NCBI GenBank assembly: GCA_020854105.1
Contig: JADZGB010000029.1
Coordinates: 1 to 64,000 of the forward strand
Length of the DNA: 64,000 nucleotides
Reading direction: 5' to 3'
From: Burkholderiales bacterium
GTDB lineage: Bacteria; Pseudomonadota; Gammaproteobacteria; Burkholderiales; SHXO01
The notes below the pieces were generated by a model. That model saw only the letters and a list, made by a program, of their open reading frames with translations, was not told the origin of the DNA and did no database searches. Shown one piece after another: positions 37,675-47,523 of this stretch. Position numbers and translations under genes: made by a program. Numbering within the stretch: position 1 is the stretch's first letter; the number at the start of each line of letters is the position of its first letter.

Positions 37675-39048
37675 CTAGCCTCCTGTCTGCCCGGATTGTC
37701 TGTCGCCCACGGGTTCCACGGTGAGATCGAGCCCATCGATCTTCACCACCCGCACGCGCTGATTCAGCGTGAGCGGCGAGGCGCTGCTCACGCGCCACAG
37801 TTCGCTGTGGACGCGCGCCCAGATCTCTCCGCCACGCTGCTCCACCACCTCACCCAGCGCACCCACCATCTCCTCGCGTCCGCTCACCACCGGCTGCCTG
37901 CGCGCACGCACTGCCATGTCAATGACCACCACGAAGAACAGCAGACTGAGCAATGCCAGTCCGCCGATGAGAAACCAGGGAATGTCGTAGCCGGGCACGT
38001 CGGTGTCGATGAGCAGGATGGATCCGATGACGAACGCGATGGTACCGCCGATGCCGAGCGCGCCATAGGAGCTTACGAACACCTCGGCCGCCATGAAGCC
38101 GATGCCAAGCGCGATGAGCGCCAGGCCGGCATAGTTCACCGGCAGCATCTGGAACGCATACAAGGCCACCAGCAGGCTTACCGCTCCGATCACGCCGGGA
38201 AACACCATCCCCGGACTGTAGAACTCGAGCAGCAGGCCATAGAAGCCGATCAGCAGGAGGATGTAGGCCATGCTCGGGTCGGTGATCACCGCGAGCAGTC
38301 TGGTGCGCCAGTCCGGATCGATGCGCACCACCTGCGCGCCCTGCGTACTCAAGGTGCGCGTCGCGCCCTGCACATCCACGCTGCGGCCGTGCACCTTTCC
38401 AAGCAGATCGGGCACGTCCGCTGCCAGCACATCGATCACCTTGATCGCCAGCGCCTCTTCGGCCGGCAGACTCACCGCTTCGCGCACCGCCTTCTCCGCC
38501 CACTGTGCATTGCGTCCGCGCAACTGCGCCAGTCCCCTGATGTAGGCCACGGCATCCGACACGGCCTTGCGGCTCATCGCGTCGCCCGCAGGCGGCTCCT
38601 GCCTGTCCGCCTGTGGCTGGTCCTTCCCGGAATCCCGGCCCGGCTTCGATGGCTCGGGCTTGCCGCCGCCGATCTGCACCGGTGTCGCCGCGCCGAGATT
38701 GGTCGCGGGCGACATGGCGGCGATATGACTGGCATACAGCAGATAGGTTCCGGCGCTCGCTGCCCGCGCGCCGCTCGGATGGACGAACACTGCCACCGGA
38801 ACCGGTGAGGCAAGGATGTCCTTGATCATGCGCCGCATGGCCAGGTCCAGCCCGCCGGGCGTGTCCATCTGCACGATGACGAGCCCGGCTTCCTGATCGG
38901 CCGCCTTCTTCAGGCCCCGATCGAAGTAGTCGGCAGTGGCCGGTCCGATGGCACCGTCGATGGTGAGCAGAACCACTGGTGCGTGTCGTGCCGAGGCGCT
39001 GCCGGCGACGAAGAACAGGATCAGGAGGATGGCTGCGATGCGTTGCAT
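37675..39048 (-). CDS. NfeD-family membrane serine protease (ClpP-class, long form)
   Basis: This is the partner of the stomatin-like protein, 457 residues from ATG 39048, which starts a signal peptide (RIAAILLILFFVAGSASA). The N-terminal ClpP-like protease domain has the nucleophile Ser in HPSGARAASAGTYLLY and the likely Lys in DAMSRKAVSDAVAYIRG. Several membrane helices (about 255-370) follow, then the C-terminal NfeD OB-fold (about 390-450; GEEMVGALGEVVEQRGGEIW). In archaeal homologues this protease cleaves the C-terminus of its stomatin partner. Confidence 0.93.
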   Translation of the reverse strand: MQRIAAILLILFFVAGSASARHAPVVLLTIDGAIGPATADYFDRGLKKAADQEAGLVIVQMDTPGGLDLAMRRMIKDILASPVPVAVFVHPSGARAASAGTYLLYASHIAAMSPATNLGAATPVQIGGGKPEPSKPGRDSGKDQPQADRQEPPAGDAMSRKAVSDAVAYIRGLAQLRGRNAQWAEKAVREAVSLPAEEALAIKVIDVLAADVPDLLGKVHGRSVDVQGATRTLSTQGAQVVRIDPDWRTRLLAVITDPSMAYILLLIGFYGLLLEFYSPGMVFPGVIGAVSLLVALYAFQMLPVNYAGLALIALGIGFMAAEVFVSSYGALGIGGTIAFVIGSILLIDTDVPGYDIPWFLIGGLALLSLLFFVVVIDMAVRARRQPVVSGREEMVGALGEVVEQRGGEIWARVHSELWRVSSASPLTLNQRVRVVKIDGLDLTVEPVGDRQSGQTGG

Positions 39049-39206
39049 GCACGGAACGCCGATTGCAGGGGGCCGATTGACGACTATAGCGAGTTGCATG
39101 CCGGTACGCATCGGGCGCGGACCACGGTGCGCCGTGCGGCATCGCGGCGTATCACTGCGGCATCCTCGCATACAATCGCTTCGACCCCCGGATGGAGTCG
39201 CCGGAC

Positions 39207-40763
39207 ATGACACGTCATCTCGTCTTCATATCTGCGCTGGCGGTGGCCCTGCTTGCCGGCGGCTGCGGAACCAATCCCGTCACCGGGAAGAGGGAGCTGC
39301 AGCTGATGTCGGAAGGTCAGGAAATCCAGATCGGACAGCAGAACTACGCTCCGGCCCGGCAATCCCAGGGCGGCGATTACGTGCTCGATCCGGAGTTGAC
39401 CGCCTATGTGCGCGAAGTGGGGCAGAAGCTGGCGGCAGTCTCGGACAGACCGCAGCTGCCCTACGAATTCGTCGTTCTGAACGATTCGCAGCCCAACGCC
39501 TGGGCCATGCCCGGCGGCAAGATCGCGTTCAACCGCGGCCTGCTCTACGAGCTCGACAGCGAGGCGGAGCTGGCTGCGGTGCTCGGCCACGAGATCGTGC
39601 ATGCGGCTGCGCGCCACGGTGCCAAGGGCATCGAGCGCGGCATGCTGCTCCAGGGGGTCATCATGGCAGTCGGGATCGGCACGGCGGACAGTCGCTATTC
39701 CCAGCTCTTCGTCGGCGGCGCACAGGTCGCTGCGCAGCTGGCGAACCAGAAGTACGGCCGGGACGCCGAGTCGATATCCGATCGCTACGGCATGCAGTAC
39801 ATGAAGGAGGCGGGCTACGATCCGGCTGCCGCCGTCACGCTCCAGGAAACCTTCGTGCGGCTGAGCGAGGGCCGCAATCCGAGCTGGCTCGAGGGCCTGT
39901 TCGCCAGTCATCCGCCATCACCGGCGCGCGTCGAGGCGAACAGGCAGACGCTGCAGGAGATCGGCGCGGGAGGTGAATGGGGGCGCGAACGCTACGCCGA
40001 GCGTACCGCCGGGCTGCGCGAGCGACGGCCGGCCTACAAGGCCTATGATGCAGGCGTGCAGGCGCTGGCCAAGGGCGATGCGGCAGCGGCGGCCGCACGC
40101 GCCGAGGAGGCGCTCGCCATCGAGCCGCGCGAGGCACTGTTCCACGAACTGCTTGGCGACGTGGCGATGTCACGCAAGCGCCCTGAGGGGGCACTGGACC
40201 ACTACGCGCGAGCGATGGAGCTCAATCCGGACTACTTCAAGCCGGTCGTCCAGAGCGGCATCGCCCTGTTCAACCTGGGACGTCGCAACGAGGCTCGGGA
40301 CTACCTGCAGCGCAGCGTCAAACTGCTGCCAACCGCACCCGCTCACTATCTGCTCGGTGTCATGGCGGAAGAACGCGGAGACCTGCAGAACGCGCTGAAC
40401 AACTACCAGGTCGCGGCCGGCTCGGACTCCGAACTCGGCAAGCAGGCCACCCAGCGCTTCGTGCGCCTGGACCTGCCGCGCAATCCCGAGCGATACATCC
40501 GCTCCGCCCCGCGCCTGGCAGAGGACGGCACGCTGTACGCGGTGGTGCAGAACGCGGGACCGGTGGCGCTGGCCGACGTGCGCCTGCGCATGGTGCGCAC
40601 GGACGGCCAGCGTATCCTCGACCAGTCCGCGCTGCTGCGCGTGCCATCACTCGGACCCGGCAAGCAGGCACAGGTGGCGATCGCGCGCGACGTGCGGGTC
40701 GCGGATCCGAATCAGCTGCGGCAGTTCCGGGTCGTTGTGGAACAGGCCGAAGTGGCGCAGTAG
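39207..40763 (+). CDS. M48-family metalloprotease lipoprotein with TPR repeats (BepA/LoiP-like)
   Basis: This 518-residue protein starts at ATG 39207 with a lipobox (VALLAGGC, Cys about 19). The zinc site is HEIVHAAARH (about 128-137), with the third ligand Glu in GRDAESISDRYGMQYM. After the peptidase domain (about 30-250) come tetratricopeptide repeats (about 285-410) and a C-terminal beta-rich region. The BepA-like layout suggests outer-membrane protein quality control. It is divergent from the slipin/NfeD pair and convergent with the gene after it. Confidence 0.92.
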   Translation: MTRHLVFISALAVALLAGGCGTNPVTGKRELQLMSEGQEIQIGQQNYAPARQSQGGDYVLDPELTAYVREVGQKLAAVSDRPQLPYEFVVLNDSQPNAWAMPGGKIAFNRGLLYELDSEAELAAVLGHEIVHAAARHGAKGIERGMLLQGVIMAVGIGTADSRYSQLFVGGAQVAAQLANQKYGRDAESISDRYGMQYMKEAGYDPAAAVTLQETFVRLSEGRNPSWLEGLFASHPPSPARVEANRQTLQEIGAGGEWGRERYAERTAGLRERRPAYKAYDAGVQALAKGDAAAAAARAEEALAIEPREALFHELLGDVAMSRKRPEGALDHYARAMELNPDYFKPVVQSGIALFNLGRRNEARDYLQRSVKLLPTAPAHYLLGVMAEERGDLQNALNNYQVAAGSDSELGKQATQRFVRLDLPRNPERYIRSAPRLAEDGTLYAVVQNAGPVALADVRLRMVRTDGQRILDQSALLRVPSLGPGKQAQVAIARDVRVADPNQLRQFRVVVEQAEVAQ

Positions 40764-40809
40764 ACGTCCTGACGCCCGGCTGCCCGCGCGCGCCCGCGCC
40801 ACATCCCGT

Positions 40810-41916
40810 CTACGAGACCACTTCGGGAGCCGCGTTGCGCATCGCCGCGATCGCGTCCCAGTCCCACTCGATTCCCAGTCCCGGTGTCTGCGGGGGAAGC
40901 GCGTAGCCGTCCTGCATCACCACACGCGAGTGCGTGATGCGGTCCAGTTGCGGAATGTGCTCGAGCCAGGTGGCATTCGGTACGGCGAGCACCAGGGGCA
41001 GATGGATCTCCATCAGGAAGTGCGGGCAGACCTGCACATTGAAGCTCTCGCACAGATGCGCGACCTTGAGCCAGGGCGTGATGCCGCCGACACGGCCCAC
41101 GTCCACCTGCACGATGCTGCATGCGCCGCGCTGCAGGTACTCGCGGAAATGCGCCGGGTGATAGAGCGACTCGCCGATGGCGATCGGAATGGAGGTCGAC
41201 TGGGCGAGCAGAACGTGGCCGTTGAGGTCCTCGGCAGGCAGCGGCTCCTCGAACCAGAAGATGTCCAGAGCCTCGTAGTGCCGCGCCCGGCGGATCGCTT
41301 CCGACACCGTGAAGCCCTGATTGGCGTCGGTCATGATGTCGTAGTCGTCGCCCAGCGCTTCGCGCACCGCAGACAGGCGGGCGACATCCTCGGCCACGTG
41401 CGGGCGGCCGATCTTGATCTTCACCGCCTTGAACCCCCTGGCCCTGGCGGCCTGGGCGTTCTCCACCACCTCCGTCGGCGACAGATGCAGCCAGCCGCCC
41501 TCGGTGTCGTACACCGGGATGCGCCTCTGGGCGCCACCGGCCATCACGTGCAGCGGCAGATCCGCCCGCCGGCAGCGCAGATCCCACAGTGCGGTGTCCA
41601 CGCAGCACAGGGCGATGCTGGTGATCGCGCCCACCGAGGTGGCGTGGGTGTGCATGAACAGGTCCTTCCAGATCTCCTCGACCATGGCCGGATCGCGACC
41701 GATCAGGCGCGGCGCCATGTGGTCGCGCAACAAGGCCACCACCGACGATCCGCCCGTGCCGATGGTGTAGGAGTAGCCGGTACCCTCCGATCCGTCGTCG
41801 CAGAAGATGCGCAGCATTGGCGTCTCCTGCATCGAGAAGGTCTGAATCGCGTCGCTGCGCGGGACGTGCGGCCTGAGATCCACCTGAAAAATCTCGACGC
41901 GCGTGATCCTTGCCAT
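40810..41916 (-). CDS. enolase-superfamily dehydratase/racemase (mandelate racemase group)
   Basis: This 368-residue barrel enzyme abstracts a proton next to a carboxylate. It has the K-x-K base (VKIKIGR), metal ligands Asp in MTDANQGF, Glu in FWFEEPLPAED and Glu in IAIGESLYHP, and a His in CPHFLMEIH. These fit the mandelate racemase subgroup (sugar-acid dehydratases and relatives). Substrate cannot be assigned. It is the last of a collinear run of beta-oxidation genes, 61 nt after the thiolase, which is unusual company for this family. Confidence 0.88.
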   Translation of the reverse strand: MARITRVEIFQVDLRPHVPRSDAIQTFSMQETPMLRIFCDDGSEGTGYSYTIGTGGSSVVALLRDHMAPRLIGRDPAMVEEIWKDLFMHTHATSVGAITSIALCCVDTALWDLRCRRADLPLHVMAGGAQRRIPVYDTEGGWLHLSPTEVVENAQAARARGFKAVKIKIGRPHVAEDVARLSAVREALGDDYDIMTDANQGFTVSEAIRRARHYEALDIFWFEEPLPAEDLNGHVLLAQSTSIPIAIGESLYHPAHFREYLQRGACSIVQVDVGRVGGITPWLKVAHLCESFNVQVCPHFLMEIHLPLVLAVPNATWLEHIPQLDRITHSRVVMQDGYALPPQTPGLGIEWDWDAIAAMRNAAPEVVS

Positions 41917-41977
41917 TTCACTCCTCCTGATCTGTTCTTAGCGCGGCCCGCGCCGCAGTGTCTCGGACGGACGGCGG

Positions 41978-43183
41978 CTACCCGTGCAGCGCCTCGAACA
42001 CAGCGGCAGCACCCATCCCCGTGCCGACGCACATGGTAACCATTCCGTACCTGAGATTGCGGCGCCGCAGGCCGTGCACCAGAGTCGCCGTCCGGATGGC
42101 CCCGGTAGCGCCCAGCGGATGGCCCAGTGCGATGGCGCCGCCGAGTGGATTGACCTTCGACGGATCGAGGCCGAGATCATCGATCACTGCCAGGCTCTGC
42201 GCCGCGAACGCCTCGTTCAGTTCGATCCAGTCCATGTCCTCCTGGCGCAGATTGACCTGTCGCAGCACCTTCGGGATCGCCAGCTTCGGACCGATGCCCA
42301 TGATCTCCGGCGGCACGCCCGCGACCGCGAATCCCAGGAAGCGCGCCAGCGGCTCGAGCTGGTAGCGCCGCAGGGCGGTTTCGCTCACCACGATCACCGC
42401 GCCGGCACCATCCGAGGTCTGCGAGCTGTTTCCGGCGGTCACCGACCCGTCTGCGGCGAACGCGGGCCTGAGCTGCGCCAGCACCTCGGGCGTGGTCCCC
42501 GCGCGTGGACCCTCGTCCACACTCACCGTCCGCGCAGCGTGCCTTACTTCGTGGCTCGACAGATCCGCCAGCTTCTCGTCGATGGTCACGGGCAGGATCT
42601 CGTCGTGGAACTCGCCGGACTGGATCGCCGCCAGTGCCTTGCGGTGACTGTGCGTGGCGAAGGCATCCTGGGCGGCTCGATCGATCTTCCACTGCCGGGC
42701 AACCTTCTCCGCGGTGATGCCCATGCCGTAGCCGATGCCGATGTTCTCGTCGCGGTCGAAGATGTGCTCGCTGAACGAAATCTTGTTGCCGCCCATCGGG
42801 ATCATGCTCATGCTCTCGGTGCCGGCAGCGATCATCACCTGCGCTTCACCCAGGCGCACGCGGTCGGCGGCGATGGCGACCGCCTGCAGGCCCGACGAAC
42901 AGAAACGGTTGACGGTCATGCCCGCCACCGTGTTCGGCAGACCCGCGAGCAGCAGTGCGACGCGTGCGACATTCATGCCCTGCTCCGCTTCGGGAATCGC
43001 ACAGCCGGCCACCACGTCGTCGATGGCGCTCGGCTCGAGCAACGGCAGTTCCGCCAGCGTGGCCCTCAGCGCGTGAGCGAGCAGCTCATCCGGACGCACG
43101 TTCCTGAACATGCCGCGCGGCGCCTTGCCCACCGGCGTGCGCCGGGCGGCAACGATGTATGCGTCCTGGATTTGCTTTGCCAT
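41978..43183 (-). CDS. acetyl-CoA C-acyltransferase (thiolase II family)
   Basis: This catalyses the thiolytic step of beta-oxidation, releasing acetyl-CoA. It has 401 residues. The acyl-accepting Cys is in NRFCSSGLQAVAIAADRV, the His in GGAIALGHPLGATGAIR, and the second Cys in CVGTGMGAAAVFEALHG. The N-terminus DAYIVAARRTPVGKAPRGMF is typical of FadA/FadI-like enzymes. It lies downstream of the multifunctional FadN-like gene with an 86-nt gap filled by a repeat, and presumably forms a functional pair with it. Confidence 0.95.
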   Translation of the reverse strand: MAKQIQDAYIVAARRTPVGKAPRGMFRNVRPDELLAHALRATLAELPLLEPSAIDDVVAGCAIPEAEQGMNVARVALLLAGLPNTVAGMTVNRFCSSGLQAVAIAADRVRLGEAQVMIAAGTESMSMIPMGGNKISFSEHIFDRDENIGIGYGMGITAEKVARQWKIDRAAQDAFATHSHRKALAAIQSGEFHDEILPVTIDEKLADLSSHEVRHAARTVSVDEGPRAGTTPEVLAQLRPAFAADGSVTAGNSSQTSDGAGAVIVVSETALRRYQLEPLARFLGFAVAGVPPEIMGIGPKLAIPKVLRQVNLRQEDMDWIELNEAFAAQSLAVIDDLGLDPSKVNPLGGAIALGHPLGATGAIRTATLVHGLRRRNLRYGMVTMCVGTGMGAAAVFEALHG

Positions 43184-43199
43184 CCTCGATCGGCCTCAT

Positions 43200-43260
43200 C
43201 GCCACCAAGGGCACGAAGAGGTTCCGGGGTGTTCCTCCGTGTCCTTCGTGTCCTCGTGCT
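43200..43260. repeat. second copy of the cttcgtg-type intergenic repeat
   Basis: The 86-nt gap between the thiolase and FadN-like genes contains accaagggcacgaagagg and ccgtgtccttcgtgtcctcgtg, the same words as the element at 31591-31684. Here it lies inside a collinear gene series. Confidence 0.6.
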
Positions 43261-43269
43261 GAAAAGTCT

Positions 43270-45759
43270 TCAGTTCCGCAACGGCTTCCCGGTCCTGAGC
43301 GTGTGCTCGATGCGCGCCTGGGTCTTCTCGGTGGCGAGCAGTTCCATGAATCCGCGCCGCTCGAGCGCGAGCAGCCACGCCTCGTCCACCAGCGTACCGC
43401 CCTCCACGTCGCCGCCGCACATGACGCAGGCCACCTGGCTGCCGACCAGGTAGTCGTGCTCCGAGATGTACTGCCCCTCCAGCATATTCGCCATATAGGC
43501 CTTGATCGTGGCAATCGCGCTGCGCCCGGCGACGGGAATGCCGGCCGGCGGCAGCGGAGCACGATATCCGGCCTCGACCAGTGCGTTCAGTTCGCTCTTC
43601 GCCACGTGCAGCACCTCGGCGCGATTCATCACGATGCGGTCGCACGCCCCCAGGTAGCCCAGATCCCGTGCCTGCACGGCGGACTTGCCGACCTCGGCCG
43701 TGGCGACGTTCTGGAAGTAGCGGCGCAGGTACGGGAACACGTCCCCCCCGCGCGCCTCCTGCGCGGCGCGCAGTGCCAGCTCCTTGCAGCCGCCGCCCGC
43801 GGGGAGCAGGCCGATGCCGGGCTCGACCAGGCCCACATAGCTCTCCAGCGCGGCCACGGTACGCGAGGAATGCAGGATGATCTCGCAGCCCCCGCCGAGC
43901 GCCAGCCCTTCGACTGCGCTCACGGCCGGGACGCTGCTGTACTTCCACGCCTGGGTCATCGCCTGGAACTGCTCGACGATCTCCTCCACCCGGGCGAGCC
44001 GCCCCGCCATCAGAGCGTCCGCGACGTTGAGCCTGCGTGCCGCTTTCAGCACGGCCGACTCGGCCTGCCTGCGCACCTGCTTCATTATCCGCGCGAAACC
44101 CGACGACCTGGGCGAATCGGACGCGCGCGCGGACTGGCCCGAGACGTTCGCCCCGGCCGAGAACGGCGGCTGCGGCTGCCACAGGATCAGGCCCTTGAAG
44201 CCGCGTTCGGCCTCCTCGAGCGCCTGCCTGACTCCGTGGATGACTTCCTCGGAGATGGTGTTCATCTTCGTGCGGAAGCCGAGCACGGCGATATCGTCGC
44301 CCGTGCTCCACATGCGCACCGCTGCCGTCTCGAGCACGGTGGTGCCGTGGCCGGAGTGCTCGCCCACCAGCCGATCCGGACAGGGCTGGCGCCGGTACAC
44401 CGGCAGCGCCGGGCGCGGCACCGCGATGGCGCGCGCCGCGCTGTACGAACCGTCCGGCTGGTGCACCCCGGTGCGTGCCGGTTCGTGCACCCACGCCGGC
44501 AGCGCCACGTCGCTCATCGTCCGGCCGGCGCGGATGTCCTGGTCGATCCAGCCGGTCACACGCTGCCATCCGATCGCCTGCCACAACTCGAACGGCCCCT
44601 GGCTCCAGCCGAAACCCCAGCGCATGGCGAGGTCGACATCGCGCGCGTTGTCCGCGATCTCGCCCAGGTGCACCGCGCAGTAGTGCAGCATGTCGCGCAG
44701 GCATGCCCACAGGAAGCGGGCGTGCGGATGGGTGCTGGCGCGCAGCCGGTCGAAGCGCTCCACCGGATCGCGCGTCTTCAGGATGGCGGCCACGCCGGCG
44801 TCGGCCTCTGCTGCCGATGCCCGGTAGTCCATGCTCGTGCGATCCAGCACCTCGATGTTCCGGCCCGCCTTGCGGTAGATGCCGCGCCCGGACTTCTGAC
44901 CCAGTGCTGCGGCCTCGAGCAGCGCGCGGTACCAGACGGGCAGCACGAAGTGCCGGTGCCAGGGATCCTCGGGCAGTCCCTGCGTCATCGTGTTCACCAC
45001 GTGCGCCAGCGTATCGAGTCCCACCAGGTCGGCCGTGCGATACGTGGCGCTCCTCGGCCGCCCGATCAACGGACCGGTGAGCGCGTCCACCACGTCGAAG
45101 CCGAGGTCGAAGGTCTGCGTGTGATGAAATGCCGCGAGGATGGAGAACACGCCGATGCGGTTGGCGATGAAGTTCGGCGTGTCCTTTGCCCGCACCACCC
45201 CCTTGCCCATCGCCGAGACCAGGAAGGCCTCGAGCCGGTCCAGCATGGCCGGGTCGCTCTCGCGCGCGGGGATCAGCTCCACCAGGTACATGTAGCGCGG
45301 CGGATTGAAGAAGTGCACGCCGCAGAAGCGCGGGCGCACCGCCTCCGGCAACGCCTGCGCGAGCGCCTGGATCGACAGGCCGGAGGTGTTGGTCGCGAAT
45401 ACCGTGGCCTCGTTCAGGTGCGGCGTGATGCGTGCGTACAGTGCATTCTTGATGCCGATGCGCTCGGCCACCGCCTCGACGATCAGGTCGCACTCGTGCA
45501 GCTTCCCCAGATCCTGATCGTAGTTGGCCGCCTCGATGTGCGCGGCCAGCGCAGGCGAGGCCAGCGGCTGCGGATCGATGCCGCGCAGTCCCTCGATCGC
45601 CTTGCGCGCGCTGGCGTTCGGATCACCCTCCTTCGATGCGAGTTCGAACAGAACGACACGCACGCCGGCGTTGGCGAAATGCGCGGCGATCTGCGCACCC
45701 ATGACGCCGGCGCCGAGGACGGCCACCTTGCGCACCGGCAGCATGGCAGTGCGTTGCAT
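43270..45759 (-). CDS. fused 3-hydroxyacyl-CoA dehydrogenase / enoyl-CoA hydratase (FadN type)
   Basis: This bifunctional beta-oxidation enzyme has 829 residues. Unlike FadB/FadJ the dehydrogenase comes first. The NAD-binding motif VAVLGAGVMGAQIAAHFANAG (about 10-30), VHFFNPPRYMYLVELIP and NFIANRIGVFS define the 3HCDH domains. The C-terminal part is a crotonase with GLALGGGCEIILHS and GLVEPGIGLLPAGGGCKELAL carrying the active-site glutamates. The start ATG 45759 lies 14 nt after the FadL-like stop. FadN-type enzymes act together with a thiolase, found next. Confidence 0.94.
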   Translation of the reverse strand: MQRTAMLPVRKVAVLGAGVMGAQIAAHFANAGVRVVLFELASKEGDPNASARKAIEGLRGIDPQPLASPALAAHIEAANYDQDLGKLHECDLIVEAVAERIGIKNALYARITPHLNEATVFATNTSGLSIQALAQALPEAVRPRFCGVHFFNPPRYMYLVELIPARESDPAMLDRLEAFLVSAMGKGVVRAKDTPNFIANRIGVFSILAAFHHTQTFDLGFDVVDALTGPLIGRPRSATYRTADLVGLDTLAHVVNTMTQGLPEDPWHRHFVLPVWYRALLEAAALGQKSGRGIYRKAGRNIEVLDRTSMDYRASAAEADAGVAAILKTRDPVERFDRLRASTHPHARFLWACLRDMLHYCAVHLGEIADNARDVDLAMRWGFGWSQGPFELWQAIGWQRVTGWIDQDIRAGRTMSDVALPAWVHEPARTGVHQPDGSYSAARAIAVPRPALPVYRRQPCPDRLVGEHSGHGTTVLETAAVRMWSTGDDIAVLGFRTKMNTISEEVIHGVRQALEEAERGFKGLILWQPQPPFSAGANVSGQSARASDSPRSSGFARIMKQVRRQAESAVLKAARRLNVADALMAGRLARVEEIVEQFQAMTQAWKYSSVPAVSAVEGLALGGGCEIILHSSRTVAALESYVGLVEPGIGLLPAGGGCKELALRAAQEARGGDVFPYLRRYFQNVATAEVGKSAVQARDLGYLGACDRIVMNRAEVLHVAKSELNALVEAGYRAPLPPAGIPVAGRSAIATIKAYMANMLEGQYISEHDYLVGSQVACVMCGGDVEGGTLVDEAWLLALERRGFMELLATEKTQARIEHTLRTGKPLRN

Positions 45760-45773
45760 CGGTTCGGCCGCTC

Positions 45774-47045
45774 TCAGAAGCTGTACGTGACCTGTGCGCT
45801 GAGGATATCCACGCTGCTGTCGTACTCGCCGCGCAGCCGCCCGTTGACCGGCGTCTGGTTGTCGTCGATGGATGCGCCGGGAATGAACAGATGGGCATAG
45901 CCGAAGTCGACCGCCAGGTTCGCGCGCGGCTTCCATTGCGCGCCGAAAGCCACCCAGGTGCGGCTGTTGTCCGGAATGCGGGCGGTGCGGAAGTCGTCGG
46001 GAACCGGCGTCTCGTCGTACGCGACGCCTCCACGCAGCTTCCATGCGTCGTTCAGCCGGTAGCTCAGTCCGAACGAGATGCGCCAGCTGTCGTCCCAGTT
46101 CTCGGGGGTGGACTGCAGCAGCGTCCCGTTCGCGCGGTAGATATCGAGGGTCTTGAAGCGGCTCCAGTTGGTCCAGGTCACGTCGCCCATGAAGTCCCAG
46201 CGATCGTCGAAGCGCTGGAACACGCTGAGCGATGCGCTCTCCGGCAGCGTAGTCCTGGCATAGGCCGGACCGTCAGGCGCCGCAGCGGAGGGCACCAGCG
46301 CCGGGCGGCGAAACGTGACATCGCCCTCCAGCTCGTGCCTGATCGCGGAGCGGTAGGCCAGTCCCACGCGCAGGTCCGGGGTCGCGGAAAAGATCACACC
46401 CGCGTTCCAGCCCCAGCTGTCGTCGTCCTCGCCCTCGACCTTCACCTTGCCCTCACCGCCCAGTCCGAAATTGACTGCCCGGGTGAGTGTGGCCTCCGCA
46501 TACTGGTAATTCAGACCCGCGCCGATCGACAGCCGCTCGTTCACCTTGAAGGCCACGGAGGGGTTGATGTTGATCGTCTTGACCTCCGATTCGATCGCCT
46601 GGAAGCGGCCCATCCAGTCGTCATCGTATTCGGTCTTCAGACCGAAGGGCGCGTTCACACCCACGCCGACCGCCAGGCGTTCGGTCAGCCGCCAGGAGAG
46701 ATACGCATTGGGCACGAGCGCCCAGCTGCCGGCATCGCCGCCCTCGCCGCCCAGCGGCTTGCCCGCGCCGGCGATCGATCCGTCGTTGTCGAACTCGGCA
46801 GAGGGTCTGATCGCGTGTCCCGCGACCACCAGCTGGCGGCCGGGCAGGAACACGAGCCCGGCTGGATTGAAGAAGATGGTGCTGGCATCCTCCGCCGCCG
46901 CGGCAGCGCCTGCATAGGCATTGCCCAGGCCGCTGGCATTCTGTTCGATCAAGGCGAATCCAGCCGCATGTCCGGTGCCGGATATCGCGCCGGCGAGGCC
47001 CCCCAGTGCCACCAGACATGCCAGCCGTGCTCCACTGCAGTTCAT
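45774..47045 (-). CDS. FadL-family outer-membrane fatty acid/hydrocarbon transporter
   Basis: This 423-residue outer-membrane barrel has a signal peptide (residues 1-27, ending GTGHAA) followed by the family hallmark GFALIEQNASGLGNAYAGAAA, the N-terminal hatch with an NPA-like motif (FFNPAGLVFLPG). It ends with an aromatic residue (VTYSF), as expected for barrel insertion. The start ATG 47045 has GGAGGA eight bases before it. Placement inside a beta-oxidation series suggests uptake of long-chain or other hydrophobic acids. Confidence 0.93.
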   Translation of the reverse strand: MNCSGARLACLVALGGLAGAISGTGHAAGFALIEQNASGLGNAYAGAAAAAEDASTIFFNPAGLVFLPGRQLVVAGHAIRPSAEFDNDGSIAGAGKPLGGEGGDAGSWALVPNAYLSWRLTERLAVGVGVNAPFGLKTEYDDDWMGRFQAIESEVKTININPSVAFKVNERLSIGAGLNYQYAEATLTRAVNFGLGGEGKVKVEGEDDDSWGWNAGVIFSATPDLRVGLAYRSAIRHELEGDVTFRRPALVPSAAAPDGPAYARTTLPESASLSVFQRFDDRWDFMGDVTWTNWSRFKTLDIYRANGTLLQSTPENWDDSWRISFGLSYRLNDAWKLRGGVAYDETPVPDDFRTARIPDNSRTWVAFGAQWKPRANLAVDFGYAHLFIPGASIDDNQTPVNGRLRGEYDSSVDILSAQVTYSF

Positions 47046-47094
47046 CCCACTCTCCTCCGTCGATGTCGCCTGCACGCCAGGCGCGTTGTCCCCT

Positions 47095-47523
47095 TCACTT
47101 CTCGGTCACCGCCAGCGGGCGCGGACGCCGGTCCGCGCCGACCGCCACGTAGGTCAGCGTTGCCTCGGTCACCTTGACCGTGATCTCCTGCTCGAAGCGC
47201 CGTTGCGCATACACCTCCACGTTGACCGTGATCGAGGTTCTGCCCACGCGCGCGACGTCGGCGAAGAAGCTCACCAGGTCGCCGATCAGCACCGGCTGCT
47301 TGAACACGAACGAATTGACCGCGATGGTCGCGACCCGGCCCTTGGCCAGGCGCAGAGCCGGAATGCTGCCGGCAATGTCCACCTGGGACATGATCCAGCC
47401 GCCGAAGATGTCGCCCGAGGGATTGGCATCGGCTGGCATGGGCACCACGCGCAGCACCGGTTCGCGGCCGCTGGGCAGTTCCACGTGCAGCTCGGTCGGA
47501 TCCAACTCCTGTCCCCCGATCAT
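47095..47523 (-). CDS. acyl-CoA thioesterase, hotdog fold (YciA-like)
   Basis: This 142-residue protein has the acyl-CoA hydrolase signature (MPADANPSGDIFGGWIMSQVDIAG) and the later FKQPVLIGDLVSFFADVARVGRTS. It would release free acids and CoA, perhaps relieving CoA sequestration during catabolism. The start ATG 47523 overlaps the stop of the upstream enoyl-CoA hydratase by 4 nt, and the FadL-like gene follows after 49 nt. Confidence 0.92.
   Translation of the reverse strand: MIGGQELDPTELHVELPSGREPVLRVVPMPADANPSGDIFGGWIMSQVDIAGSIPALRLAKGRVATIAVNSFVFKQPVLIGDLVSFFADVARVGRTSITVNVEVYAQRRFEQEITVKVTEATLTYVAVGADRRPRPLAVTEK

Noticed and set aside
43159..45900. Plus-strand open frame of about 900 codons opposite the FadN-like gene
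   Set aside because: The minus strand carries an intact dehydrogenase-hydratase with all motifs; the opposite frame is a compositional shadow.
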